Of a DNA stretch of 64,000 nt, positions 33,959 through 43,117 are shown in pieces; positions within the stretch are counted from its first letter, which is position 1, and every line of letters starts with the position of its first letter. A program made the position numbers and the translations under genes. Source of the stretch: an uncultured Olleya sp. (GTDB lineage: Bacteria > Bacteroidota > Bacteroidia > Flavobacteriales > Flavobacteriaceae); the NCBI GenBank assembly GCA_947503885.1, contig CANNFD010000003.1, positions 248,001 to 312,000 on the forward strand, read 5' to 3'. The notes below the pieces were generated by a model. It ran no database searches. It saw only the letters and a list, made by a program, of their open reading frames with translations, and was not told the origin of the DNA.

Positions 33959-35038
33959 TTAGTTTCCAGCTAAAGCAGCTCTTGAACCTCCTGGTTGTAA
34001 AATTGCTCTCATTCTAGATTTTTGACCTTCAGAAAACATATACATACAAGAATCATCTACATAATCCATATAGTTCATTGTCATGTCATTTGAACGACAA
34101 TTAACAGTTGGGTAAGATGGGCAACCGTAGTTTGGTCCATCTGAAGAAGGTGTGTCTGCAACAAAATCATCTTGTTTACATCTTCCGTCTCCCCAAATGT
34201 GACGTAAATTTAAATAGTGACCTACTTCATGAGTTAATGTTCTTCCTTGGTTATAAGGTGCTGCAGAACCTCCTGGTAAGCTAGAATATAAAACAACAAC
34301 TCCATCTGTTGCAGCTGGTCCACCTGGGAATTGTGCATATCCTAATATCCCTCCACTAATATTACATACCCAAATATTTAAGTGTGTAGAAGGCGTTACT
34401 GGTGGGTAAGCAGATTTAACTGCGTCATTTGTGCTCCACGCAGAAGTTGAGTTAGAATGTCTAAAAGTACCTGCTAATGTAAAGTTAACTTCTGTATCTG
34501 CTACTAATCCAGCAAATTCTGAAGGTACTTGGTTAGTGTCATTATTTGTTGCTCTAAAATCGTTGTTTAAAACTGAAATTTGTGAGTTTATTTGTTGGTC
34601 ACTCACATTTTGTTGTGAGTTACTATATACAACATGAACGTAAACAGGAATGTTTACTACACCAAGGTTATCTACAGGGTCTCCGCCACCAGATCCACCA
34701 CCGCCTGGTCCACCACCATTACCGTTACCACCTTTTTTAGCATTGGTAAGCGCTCTGGTTTGATACTCGATATCATACATTTTCTTTTCTAATGAAGGGT
34801 CTTCATTTAACAGTCTATTTAAATTAACCATTGTATGACAAACTTGTTTTCCTTGTACTTGTCTCGCGTTTTCATCTACATCCGCATCTGTGTAAACATA
34901 AAAATCTGACATGTCTACTTTAGATTGATCTTCAGTAATGTTTTCTGATTTATCATCACTACATGATGAAAATAACAAGGCTACGGTAGCCATGCAAAGA
35001 AATATTTTTTTCATATTCATTAAAATTTTGTTAAACAT
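33959..35038 (-). CDS. Pappalysin-type (M43) zinc metalloprotease lipoprotein
   Basis: This protein has 359 residues from the first ATG; a start at Met7 or Met9 (35020 or 35014) would give a more typical MKKIF lipoprotein signal with lipobox FSSC. A glycine-rich linker covers about residues 103-119. The M43 catalytic domain has the extended zinc motif HEVGHYLNLRH (His270, Glu271, His274, His280) and a Met-turn MNYMDY. Pappalysins cleave extracellular proteins or peptides. No T9SS domain is present, so lipid anchoring replaces secretion. It stands alone between terminators. Confidence 0.9.
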   Translation of the reverse strand: MFNKILMNMKKIFLCMATVALLFSSCSDDKSENITEDQSKVDMSDFYVYTDADVDENARQVQGKQVCHTMVNLNRLLNEDPSLEKKMYDIEYQTRALTNAKKGGNGNGGGPGGGGSGGGDPVDNLGVVNIPVYVHVVYSNSQQNVSDQQINSQISVLNNDFRATNNDTNQVPSEFAGLVADTEVNFTLAGTFRHSNSTSAWSTNDAVKSAYPPVTPSTHLNIWVCNISGGILGYAQFPGGPAATDGVVVLYSSLPGGSAAPYNQGRTLTHEVGHYLNLRHIWGDGRCKQDDFVADTPSSDGPNYGCPSYPTVNCRSNDMTMNYMDYVDDSCMYMFSEGQKSRMRAILQPGGSRAALAGN

Positions 35039-35120
35039 TTGCCGAATGTATATAAAAAGATTAATTAAATTAAGTAAATGTGGTTTTTTTTGCGATTTTT
35101 CGATGAAATGTATAAAAACA

Positions 35121-35162
35121 AAAAACGCTCAACCAAATAGATAAATGGTTGAGCGTTTTTAA
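35121..35162 (-). terminator. Terminator of the sufABCDS operon
   Basis: AAAAACGCTCAACCA (35121-35135) pairs with TGGTTGAGCGTTTTT (35146-35160). The 15-bp arms with A- and T-tracts lie immediately after the sufS stop. It separates the first suf block from the protease gene. Confidence 0.9.
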
Positions 35163-35180
35163 TTTTTTAATCTCTTTATA

Positions 35181-36395
35181 CTAAGACAACATCATTTTAG
35201 CCTTTTTAACTCCTGCTACTAATGCATCTATTTCTGTTTTAGAATTGTAGAAAGCAAACGAGGCACGTATGGTTCCGGGGATTTTATAAAAATCCATAAT
35301 TGGTTGTGCGCAATGGTGACCTGTACGTACAGCAATACCCATTTTGTCTAATAAAGTTCCAACATCATAGGGGTGAATACCTTCTAAATTAAATGATATA
35401 ACTGATGTTTTATTTTTTGAAGTTCCGTAGATTTTTAAACCTTCAATCTCTTTTAATTTTTTGGTTCCGTATTCTAATAACTCATGCTCATAACCAGCTA
35501 TTTTATCAAATCCGATAGCATTCATATAGTTTAAGGCGGCTCCAAAAGCAATACCTCCACAAATATTTGGAGTTCCAGCTTCAAATTTATGTGGCAGACC
35601 TGCGTATGTTGTTTTTTCAAACGTTACTTGGTCAATCATTTCTCCACCACCTTGGTAGGGTTGCATTTTAGTAAGCCATTCTTCTTTACCATATAACATC
35701 CCAACTCCCGTTGGACCACAAATTTTATGTGCTGAGGTTACATAAAAATCAACATTTAAAGCTTGCACATCTGGTTTGATATGTGGACAAGCCTGAGCAC
35801 CGTCAATCAAGACAGCAGCGCCAAATTTATGGGCTTGATCAATTATAGTTTTAATAGGGTTAATAGTCCCTAAAGCATTTGAAATATGGTTAACAAAAAC
35901 TAATTTAGTTTTGTTTGACAGCAAATTAGCATAGGCTTCCATATCTAATTCTCCTTCCAAAGTCATAGGTATAACTTTAAGTGTTGCGCCTGTTTTTTCG
36001 CAAAGCATTTGCCAAGGTACAATGTTACTATGATGCTCTAAGGCAGAAACAATTAGCTCGTCCCCTTTTTTTATCAATGAAGCAAAGCCATTTGCGACTA
36101 AGTTTATACTGTGTGTCGTACCAGAAGTAAAAATTATTTCGTGAGCTTTTTCAGCATTAAAATGTTGCTGAATAATATGTCTTGCGTCTTCGTATTTATC
36201 TGTAGCTTCTTGGCTTAGTGTATGTACACCTCTATGGATGTTAGCATTATAGTTAGAGTAATAATCTACAATTACGTCAATAACTTGCTGTGGTGTTTGT
36301 GATGTTGCTGCATTATCAAAATACACTAGAGGTTTACCATTAACTGTTCGGTTTAATATCGGGAAGTCTTTACGTATTTTGTTAATGTCTAACAT
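35181..36395 (-). CDS. sufS: Cysteine desulfurase SufS
   Basis: This 404-residue PLP enzyme has Schiff-base Lys224 in TSAHKICGPTG and the catalytic Cys362 in the RTGHHCAQP loop typical of group II desulfurases. It removes sulfur from L-cysteine and passes it to SufE for Fe-S assembly. It is the last gene of the sufA-to-sufS operon and follows the small membrane protein gene after 56 nt. Confidence 0.96.
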   Translation of the reverse strand: MLDINKIRKDFPILNRTVNGKPLVYFDNAATSQTPQQVIDVIVDYYSNYNANIHRGVHTLSQEATDKYEDARHIIQQHFNAEKAHEIIFTSGTTHSINLVANGFASLIKKGDELIVSALEHHSNIVPWQMLCEKTGATLKVIPMTLEGELDMEAYANLLSNKTKLVFVNHISNALGTINPIKTIIDQAHKFGAAVLIDGAQACPHIKPDVQALNVDFYVTSAHKICGPTGVGMLYGKEEWLTKMQPYQGGGEMIDQVTFEKTTYAGLPHKFEAGTPNICGGIAFGAALNYMNAIGFDKIAGYEHELLEYGTKKLKEIEGLKIYGTSKNKTSVISFNLEGIHPYDVGTLLDKMGIAVRTGHHCAQPIMDFYKIPGTIRASFAFYNSKTEIDALVAGVKKAKMMLS

Positions 36396-36451
36396 AATAA
36401 TTTAATTAGAGATTTTGAAGCTAAAGCAAAATTGAAAGTCAATCAAATAAC

Positions 36452-36766
36452 CTAAAATTGTTTTGCAACTATTTTAAATAACGATACAAATACGGTTACT
36501 GCGAATACAGCAGAAACTATAAATGATATAATGACATGAGAGACTTTAATTGTGTCTTTAGCTAATATATTACTTACACTTTTAAATATCAATATTGATA
36601 AAATTAGTGTTAAATAGGTTAATGAAAGCCCAACAAAGGTTAATAATATACCGTCAAAAAAACCTCCTTTAGTAAAATAAAATAGTGTTCCAGTAACTAT
36701 TGCAATAAGTAAACAAACACTAATTAATTTAAAAAAGGTTTTATTTGAGATGTTTAAAATATCCAT
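36452..36766 (-). CDS. Small membrane protein inside the suf operon
   Basis: This 104-residue protein has three predicted membrane segments (about 10-28, 35-58 and 75-98) and few charged residues. No family is recognised. It starts 5 nt after the sufD stop, so it is co-translated with the suf genes. A role in Fe-S assembly is not established, since SUF is normally soluble. Confidence 0.65.
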   Translation of the reverse strand: MDILNISNKTFFKLISVCLLIAIVTGTLFYFTKGGFFDGILLTFVGLSLTYLTLILSILIFKSVSNILAKDTIKVSHVIISFIVSAVFAVTVFVSLFKIVAKQF

Positions 36767-36771
36767 ATTTT

Positions 36772-38085
36772 TTACAAATCAAAACCAATGTTAACCCCTA
36801 GCTTGTTAGCTATAAGCTTTGTGACGCGTTGTTTTAATTCTGGAATTTTAACAGATTTTAAAACATTATTACTAAAAGCATACATTAGTAAGCCCTTAGC
36901 TTCTTTTTCTGGAATTCCTCTAGATTTCATATAAAATAAAGCGCTTTCATCTAACTGCCCAATTGTACAACCGTGAGAACATTTTACATCATCAGCAAAA
37001 ATTTCAAGTTGTGGTTTAGAGTTTATTGTTGCTTTATCATTTAATAATATGTTATTGTTTGATTGAAAAGCATTAGTTTTTTGAGCTTCTTTATTTACTA
37101 AAACTTTACCATTAAAAACACCAGTAGAACTATCGTTAAATATTCCTTTGTAGTCTTGGTGGCTTTCGCAATTTGGCTCTATATGGTGTACCAATGTATT
37201 ATGGTCAACATGTTGTTTGTCTCCAATAATGGTTATTCCGTTTAATGTAGAGTCCATATGCTCTCCATTTTGATAAAAGTTAAGATTATTACGTGTTAAC
37301 TTTCCTCCAAAACTAAAAGTATGAACAGAAACATGGCTTTCGCGCTTTTGTTGTACATAAGTACTATCAATTAATGATGCATTAGCTTTATCATTTTGTA
37401 GCTTGTAATAATCTACAATAGCACGTTTGTTGGCAACAATTTCTGTTACAGAGTTAGTTAATACTGCATTGTCTGTAAGACTTTGATGACGTTCAATAAT
37501 TTGAACATGAGAATTTTCATCCACAACAATTAAGTTACGTGGTTGAAGCATTAAAGCAGCTTCTTTTCCAGTCGAAAAATGAACAATTTGTATGGGTTTA
37601 GAAACGACTTTATTTTTAGGGATATGTATATAAGCACCTTCTTTTGAAAAAGCAGTGTTTAAGGATGTTATTCCGTTTTTTTCGGCAACTTTATTAAAGT
37701 AATTATTAACTATTAACTGATATTTTGGTTTGTTTAAAGCAGAAGACATTAAGCAAACATCAATACCATCGTGGGTGGTTTCAGATAAGTTAGAAGCGTA
37801 TTTTCCATCTACAAATACAATTTTAAATGTATCTATATCATCTAAAAAATATTTTTTAACATCGCTATAATTTAGTGCGTTTTCCTGTTTAGGAAACAAG
37901 CTATAATCATGCTTTAAAACACTGTTTAAAGACGTGTATTTCCAAGCTTCATCCTTTTTACTAGGAAAACCTTCTGCTTCAAATGTTTTTATTGCTTCAC
38001 TTCTAATATCATGTATTTTAGAATCTAAATCAACATGATTTTCGAATGCTAAAAACGAGGATACTAATTTTTCTTTTAAACTCAT
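36772..38085 (-). CDS. sufD: Fe-S cluster assembly protein SufD
   Basis: This 437-residue SufBD-fold protein has the beta-helix core (VIVDENSHVQIIERHQSL-type repeats) and the C-terminal ADDVKCSHGCTIGQLDESALFYMKSRGI segment conserved in SufD. It forms the SufB-SufC2-SufD scaffold complex. The gene follows sufC after a 120-bp gap, longer than usual. Confidence 0.95.
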   Translation of the reverse strand: MSLKEKLVSSFLAFENHVDLDSKIHDIRSEAIKTFEAEGFPSKKDEAWKYTSLNSVLKHDYSLFPKQENALNYSDVKKYFLDDIDTFKIVFVDGKYASNLSETTHDGIDVCLMSSALNKPKYQLIVNNYFNKVAEKNGITSLNTAFSKEGAYIHIPKNKVVSKPIQIVHFSTGKEAALMLQPRNLIVVDENSHVQIIERHQSLTDNAVLTNSVTEIVANKRAIVDYYKLQNDKANASLIDSTYVQQKRESHVSVHTFSFGGKLTRNNLNFYQNGEHMDSTLNGITIIGDKQHVDHNTLVHHIEPNCESHQDYKGIFNDSSTGVFNGKVLVNKEAQKTNAFQSNNNILLNDKATINSKPQLEIFADDVKCSHGCTIGQLDESALFYMKSRGIPEKEAKGLLMYAFSNNVLKSVKIPELKQRVTKLIANKLGVNIGFDL

Positions 38086-38205
38086 CTTTTAAGTCTTCTG
38101 TGACAGACTTTAATTATTTACTAATTAAAGCTGTGTTTTGTTTAATTATTTGTTCTAGTAGTGTCGTAAAGCTTGGTTTAAAGTAGCTTTACTTTTATAG
38201 CTAGA

Positions 38206-38958
38206 TTAAGCGTTTACTTCTTCTTTAATCCAATCGTAACCTTTTTCCTCAAGCTCGTGTGCTAATTCTTTTCCTCCAGATTTAACAATACGCCCATTGT
38301 AAAGTACGTGTACAAAGTCTGGTACGATATGATCAAGTAAACGTTGGTAATGTGTAATTACAATTACAGCATTATCCTTACTTTTTAGTTTGTTAACACC
38401 ATTAGCTACAATACGTAAAGCGTCAATGTCTAATCCTGAATCCGTTTCATCTAGAATAGCCAATTTAGGCTCTAACATAGCCATCTGGAAAATCTCGTTA
38501 CGTTTTTTTTCTCCTCCAGAGAATCCTTCGTTTAAAGATCTAGATAAAAATTTACGGTCTATTTCTAGTAGCTCAGCTTTTTCACGTATTAGTTGCAGCA
38601 TTTCTTTAGCTGGCATTTCCTCTAAACCTTTAGATTTTCTAGTTTCGTTAATAGCTGTTTTTATAAAGTTAGTAACACTAACTCCTGGGATTTCTACTGG
38701 ATATTGAAAGGATAAAAACACTCCTTTGTGTGCGCGCTCTTCAGCAGCTAACTCGTCAATATCTTCTCCTTCTAAAAGAATAGTTCCGTCTGTTACTTCA
38801 TATTCTTCTTTACCAGCAATTACAGAAGCTAATGTGCTTTTACCAGAACCATTTGGTCCCATAATAGCATGTACTTCTCCTGCTTTAACCTCAAGGTTAA
38901 TACCTTTTAATATAGATTTGTCTTCAACACTTGCGTGTAAATTTTTTATTTGTAACAT
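38206..38958 (-). CDS. sufC: Fe-S cluster assembly ATPase SufC
   Basis: This 250-residue ABC-type ATPase has Walker [10 protein letters not shown] at 34-42, the SufC signature [13 protein letters not shown], Walker [12 protein letters not shown] and the H-loop VITHYQR. It drives conformational changes of SufB/SufD. It starts 5 nt after the small lipoprotein gene and lies upstream of sufD. Confidence 0.97.
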   Translation of the reverse strand: MLQIKNLHASVEDKSILKGINLEVKAGEVHAIMGPNGSGKSTLASVIAGKEEYEVTDGTILLEGEDIDELAAEERAHKGVFLSFQYPVEIPGVSVTNFIKTAINETRKSKGLEEMPAKEMLQLIREKAELLEIDRKFLSRSLNEGFSGGEKKRNEIFQMAMLEPKLAILDETDSGLDIDALRIVANGVNKLKSKDNAVIVITHYQRLLDHIVPDFVHVLYNGRIVKSGGKELAHELEEKGYDWIKEEVNA

Positions 38959-38963
38959 ACTGT

Positions 38964-39311
38964 TTATTTTCCTAGTTTGATAACGTCGTTTTTATTTTTG
39001 TCTAAAGCGTTTACGCTTACAATTTTGTTTATTTTCAGTTTAAAAGGCCAACCTTCTTCATTGTCTTTTTTAGGAATTAATTCTCCTAAAACCTCCACTT
39101 TAACCATATCTGTTGGTTCGTTTTGAAACTGTTTTGCTTGTTCGGCTAGTGTATCTACTTTGTCATTTAATACCACACCGTGCACATCGTTTCCTATTTG
39201 AAACACCGCAGCATCAGCATAATAGACAAAGTCTCCGGTGTAAGATGTTCCTTGGTCAGTTTTGCAGCTTACAAAAGCTATAAATAATAAAAGAATAACT
39301 ACTTTTTTCAT
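38964..39311 (-). CDS. Small lipoprotein inside the suf operon
   Basis: This 115-residue lipoprotein has lipobox FVSC. The mature part is strand-rich ([50 protein letters not shown]), probably one small OB-like barrel. No domain name is certain. It lies between sufB (59-nt gap) and sufC (5-nt gap) on the same strand and must be co-transcribed, although it is exported and SUF is cytoplasmic. Confidence 0.72.
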   Translation of the reverse strand: MKKVVILLLFIAFVSCKTDQGTSYTGDFVYYADAAVFQIGNDVHGVVLNDKVDTLAEQAKQFQNEPTDMVKVEVLGELIPKKDNEEGWPFKLKINKIVSVNALDKNKNDVIKLGK

Positions 39312-39370
39312 TGATTAAATTTTGATTGGTACTGTTTTTTACAAGTAACTTTATTGATTTAGCTTATATT

Positions 39371-40819
39371 TTATCCAACTGAACCTTCTAAAGAAATTTC
39401 TAATAATTTTTGAGCCTCAATAGCAAACTCCATTGGTAGTTTATTTAATACCTCTTTACTAAAACCGTTAACTATTAAAGCAATTGCTTTTTCAGTATCA
39501 ATACCACGTTGGTTGCAATAAAATATTTGGTCTTCTCCAATTTTACTTGTTGTAGCTTCATGCTCTATTTGTGCAGTTTTGTTTTTTGCCTCGATATACG
39601 GAAAAGTATGAGCGCCACAGTCGTTACCCATTAGTAAACTATCACATTGCGAGAAGTTTCTAGCATTGTCAGCACGACTATTAATCTGTACTAAACCACG
39701 GTATGAGTTTTGAGATTTACCTGCAGAGATACCCTTGGATATAATGGTTGATCTGGTATTTTTACCCAAATGTATCATTTTTGTTCCTGTATCTGCCTGT
39801 TGATGGTTATTTGTCACAGCGATAGAGTAAAATTCTCCTACAGAGTTATCCCCTTTTAAAATACAACTTGGATATTTCCAAGTTACTGCACTTCCGGTTT
39901 CAACTTGAGTCCAAGAGATTTTAGCGTTTTTCTCGCATAATCCACGTTTGGTAACAAAATTGTAAACTCCACCTTTACCTTCTGCATTACCAGGGTACCA
40001 GTTTTGTACTGTAGAGTATTTTATTTCTGCGTCGTCAAGTGCTATAAGCTCTACAACAGCTGCGTGCAGTTGGTTCTCGTCTCTACTTGGCGCAGTACAG
40101 CCTTCAAGGTATGATACATAACTACCCTGGTCTGCGACTAATAATGTGCGTTCAAATTGACCAGTTCCACCTTGATTAATTCTAAAATAAGTAGACAATT
40201 CCATTGGGCACTTAACACCTTTTGGAATATAACAGAAAGAACCATCACTAAATACTGCCGAATTTAATGCGGCATAAAAATTATCGGTTGTTGGTACTAT
40301 TGTACCGATATATTTTCTAACTAATTCAGGGTGCTCTTGTATTGCTTCAGAAATTGGCATAAATATAATACCTTTTTCTGCTAATGTTTTTTTGAAAGTT
40401 GTTGCAACAGAAACTGAATCTACTACAATATCCATAGCAACATTATTCATCTTTTTTTGCTCGTCGACAGAGATTCCTAGCTTTTTGTACATTGCTAATA
40501 AATCTGGGTCTACATCGTCTAATGTTTTATTAGGGTCTACTGCAACTGGAGCAGAGTAGTAAGCTATTGCCTGAAAATCTGGTTTTGTATAATTTACATT
40601 TGCCCAGTCAGGCTCTTCCATTGCTTGCCATACTTTAAATGCTTCCAGCCTCCACGCTGTCATCCATTCTGGTTCATTTTTTTTCTTTGAAATAGCACGA
40701 ACAATATCTTCGTTTAGACCAATAGGGAATGTTTCAGATTCAATATCTGTAAAAAAACCATATTCGTATTCTTTGGTTTTTAATTCTTCTCTAAGGTCGT
40801 CCTCTGTATACTTTGACAT
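39371..40819 (-). CDS. sufB: Fe-S cluster assembly protein SufB
   Basis: This 482-residue SufB has the long N-terminal helical region ([18 protein letters not shown]), the beta-helix core with [20 protein letters not shown] and the C-terminal [20 protein letters not shown] and [21 protein letters not shown] motifs. Conserved cysteines are retained. SufB is the main scaffold on which clusters form. It starts 19 nt after sufA. Confidence 0.97.
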   Translation of the reverse strand: MSKYTEDDLREELKTKEYEYGFFTDIESETFPIGLNEDIVRAISKKKNEPEWMTAWRLEAFKVWQAMEEPDWANVNYTKPDFQAIAYYSAPVAVDPNKTLDDVDPDLLAMYKKLGISVDEQKKMNNVAMDIVVDSVSVATTFKKTLAEKGIIFMPISEAIQEHPELVRKYIGTIVPTTDNFYAALNSAVFSDGSFCYIPKGVKCPMELSTYFRINQGGTGQFERTLLVADQGSYVSYLEGCTAPSRDENQLHAAVVELIALDDAEIKYSTVQNWYPGNAEGKGGVYNFVTKRGLCEKNAKISWTQVETGSAVTWKYPSCILKGDNSVGEFYSIAVTNNHQQADTGTKMIHLGKNTRSTIISKGISAGKSQNSYRGLVQINSRADNARNFSQCDSLLMGNDCGAHTFPYIEAKNKTAQIEHEATTSKIGEDQIFYCNQRGIDTEKAIALIVNGFSKEVLNKLPMEFAIEAQKLLEISLEGSVG

Positions 40820-40838
40820 ATCTTGTCTATCAGTTTAA

Positions 40839-41168
40839 TTATAATGAAAATGATTCGCCACAACCGCAAGTACGGTTAGCGTTAGGGTTATTAAACACGA
40901 AGCCAGTTCCGTTTAATCCACCTGAGTATTCTAAAGTTGTTCCGATTAGGTAAAGAAAACTCTTTTTATCAACAATAATTTTTACATTGTTATCTTCAAA
41001 AACTTTATCTTCTTCTTCCTTTTGTTTGTCAAACTTTAAATCGTAAGACAAACCAGAACAACCACCACTTTTAACACCTACGCGAACGTAGTCAGTGCTT
41101 GGGTTAAAGCCATCATCGCTCATTAGCTCAATGACTTTCTTTTTAGCTGTATCAGAAACTTTTATCAT
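40839..41168 (-). CDS. sufA: SufA/IscA-type Fe-S carrier (HesB family)
   Basis: This 109-residue A-type carrier has the three conserved cysteines: SGGCSGLSYDL (Cys37) and the C-terminal CGCGESF pair. It receives clusters from SufBCD and delivers them to apo-proteins. It is the first gene of the suf operon, with a -7 box at 41201-41208. Confidence 0.94.
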   Translation of the reverse strand: MIKVSDTAKKKVIELMSDDGFNPSTDYVRVGVKSGGCSGLSYDLKFDKQKEEEDKVFEDNNVKIIVDKKSFLYLIGTTLEYSGGLNGTGFVFNNPNANRTCGCGESFSL

Positions 41169-41200
41169 ATCTGTTAATTAGATTTTATCTAAATAGAGTG

Positions 41201-41208
41201 CAAAGATA
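41201..41208 (-). promoter_or_regulatory. -7 box of the suf operon promoter
   Basis: On the minus strand TATCTTTG, followed by CACT, 32 nt before the sufA ATG. It matches TAnnTTTG exactly. No TTG is found at the usual -33 distance, which suggests activator dependence or a weak upstream element. Confidence 0.55.
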
Positions 41209-41273
41209 CAACATCAGTCCCTTTTTACCATACCCGCTAACATTATATTAGCATATGGTTTTATAGGTTTTTT

Positions 41274-42347
41274 TTATTGCTGAATAAAAGCTGGATTGTT
41301 GATAAAAGAAGGGTCGGATAAAGTTAGTAAAAAGGCTTTTAAATCGGCTTTATCTTGTGTTGAAAGGTTGACGCCACCTTGCCCTACTTTTTTCATTAAA
41401 GGGTCTATTGTTGAAGAGGGTTGTAATCCCGTGCTGTAATGCTCAATGACCTCATCTAGTGTTGTAAATCGTCCGTCATGCATATAAGGTGCTGTGTAAG
41501 CTAAATTACGTAAAGATGGTGATTTAAATTTACCGTTATCATTTGGATTACCAGTCACTTGACCTAAACCTAAATCTGAAAAAGTTGCGTCTAGACCGTT
41601 ATTATGAAACTTGTTATCTGTCCAAAGTGGATTATTTGGATTTCCATGACAATGGAAACAGTCCCCTTTGCTTTCGTCCATAAAAACGGATAAGCCATTT
41701 TGTTCTTGAGCAGTTAAAGTAACTTCTCCGTTAGAGAACTTATCAAATTTTGAGTTTCCAGAAATTAAAGTGCGTTCAAATTGTGCAATAGCTTTGGTAA
41801 CAAGTGTTTTTGTAATTGTTGAAGTACCAAAAGCTTGTTTAAATAATTGTGGGTATTCAGGATGGTTATTAAGCTTAGCTTCAACCGGTTCCCAGCTATC
41901 ATTACCAAGCTCAATAGCATCAATAACAGGTTCTAATGCTTGTTGTTCTAATCCTAAAGCATGACCGTCCCAAAAGTATCTGTCGTCAAAATTCCAAGCC
42001 ATATTAAATAGAGGCATGCTGTTTCTAGAGCCCGATGTATTAGTTACGCCAACACTAAATTGATTAGAGTCTGTAAATGCGTTTTGTGGCGAGTGACAAC
42101 TTACACAAGCTTTTGTGTTATTTACAGAGAGTATATTGTCAAAAAACAACCGTTTACCCAATGCAACCCCTTCAACAGTTAATTGATTATCTATTGGTAT
42201 TATTGGGTCAATTAATTTGTTTTGAAATAGAACTGGTATATCAAGTTGATATGGTATTGGAACATAAGTATTATCTTGTTTAGCGTCCTCCGAAGAACAA
42301 CCAAGAAGAATACTAAAAACAAAGCAATATATTAACCAATGTCTCAT
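41274..42347 (-). CDS. Dihaem cytochrome-c peroxidase family protein, MbnH-like
   Basis: This 357-residue lipoprotein (lipobox LLGC) has two haem c motifs: CVSCH at 81-85 and CFHCH at 230-234. The MauG/BCCP fold segments TVEGVALGKRLFFD, MFNMAWN-like and APYMHDGRFTTLDEVIEHY are present. Members paired with MbnP are MbnH, which converts a Trp of MbnP to kynurenine using two haems. The partner MbnP gene lies directly upstream (3-nt gap), which favours the MbnH assignment over a classic H2O2-detoxifying peroxidase. It is the last gene of a five-gene operon. Confidence 0.85.
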   Translation of the reverse strand: MRHWLIYCFVFSILLGCSSEDAKQDNTYVPIPYQLDIPVLFQNKLIDPIIPIDNQLTVEGVALGKRLFFDNILSVNNTKACVSCHSPQNAFTDSNQFSVGVTNTSGSRNSMPLFNMAWNFDDRYFWDGHALGLEQQALEPVIDAIELGNDSWEPVEAKLNNHPEYPQLFKQAFGTSTITKTLVTKAIAQFERTLISGNSKFDKFSNGEVTLTAQEQNGLSVFMDESKGDCFHCHGNPNNPLWTDNKFHNNGLDATFSDLGLGQVTGNPNDNGKFKSPSLRNLAYTAPYMHDGRFTTLDEVIEHYSTGLQPSSTIDPLMKKVGQGGVNLSTQDKADLKAFLLTLSDPSFINNPAFIQQ

Positions 42348-42350
42348 TTG

Positions 42351-43115
42351 TTATTGTGCAATTTCTCCAATACTAAAAACACTCATGATGTTTTGTTGCA
42401 TCATTTTTTGTGCTTGATAATTTGGCATTAAATCTGTGTCTAAAACATTTAAATCCCATGTATTAGGATTGGTAAATAATTCAGCAAGATTCATTTTCAC
42501 TTCAATTGTAGTATTATTAGTAATTGTAATTGGTGTGTCTAACTGTATAACTGCAAAATTTTGTTCAAACACACCTTCACTAACTCTAGCAGTACCGTTA
42601 TGAAAATTAAATGGTAATGGGTTAGTAGTGTCTACATTATACATGCCATCAAATTGTAAAAAGTGATACCCACCACCTAACATTTCTGGCCAACTCCAAT
42701 TAGCTGTGTTTAGATCTTGGTATTGTCCGTCTATGTTATCTTCTTCATTAAACCCCCATACAAACTTTAAAGTGTAGGTGCCTGTTGGGATGTTGTTTAT
42801 TTCAGGAATAAAATTATAAGAGTCTTCTATAGCTAAGTCTGTTAAATTATAACCTTCAAAACTATAAGTTTCTCCAGCTAAGTTGGTTAATTGAAAACTT
42901 GAAACTAAATACCTTATACTTGATATGTTTATAACTTCTCCATTAGCATTGGTGACTGTTTCTGTTTCTAAATTACTACTATTAATAGCTGTGTCATCCC
43001 AGTTGTGTGTGAAATTAAAATCAACTTTAGGTGTTAAAACAGAATTGTCATCAAAGTCTTCATGACAAGATAATGTAACTATTAAAAGTGTAAATAAGAC
43101 AAATATTTTTTTCAT
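42351..43115 (-). CDS. MbnP family copper-binding lipoprotein
   Basis: This 254-residue lipoprotein (lipobox TLSC, Cys17) has the MbnP pattern: VDFNFTHNWDD near the start, the SIRYLVSSFQLTNLAGE strand pair, and the WSWPEMLGGGYHFLQFDGMY segment (Trp140 and Trp142). In characterised MbnP a Trp becomes kynurenine through MbnH action and helps bind copper; one of these Trp is the likely target. The MbnH-like gene is next in the operon. No methanobactin precursor, biosynthesis gene or TonB receptor is nearby. Confidence 0.88.
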   Translation of the reverse strand: MKKIFVLFTLLIVTLSCHEDFDDNSVLTPKVDFNFTHNWDDTAINSSNLETETVTNANGEVINISSIRYLVSSFQLTNLAGETYSFEGYNLTDLAIEDSYNFIPEINNIPTGTYTLKFVWGFNEEDNIDGQYQDLNTANWSWPEMLGGGYHFLQFDGMYNVDTTNPLPFNFHNGTARVSEGVFEQNFAVIQLDTPITITNNTTIEVKMNLAELFTNPNTWDLNVLDTDLMPNYQAQKMMQQNIMSVFSIGEIAQ

Positions 43116-43117
43116 TG

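Noticed and set aside
38390-38980. Plus-strand reading frames opposite sufC
   Set aside because: They are antisense to a highly conserved ATPase gene and have serine-rich, unstructured translations; shadows.
41274-42347. Plain cytochrome c peroxidase for H2O2 removal
   Set aside because: The 3-nt gap to an MbnP gene and the surface-protein operon favour an MbnH role, although the fold alone cannot exclude peroxidase action.
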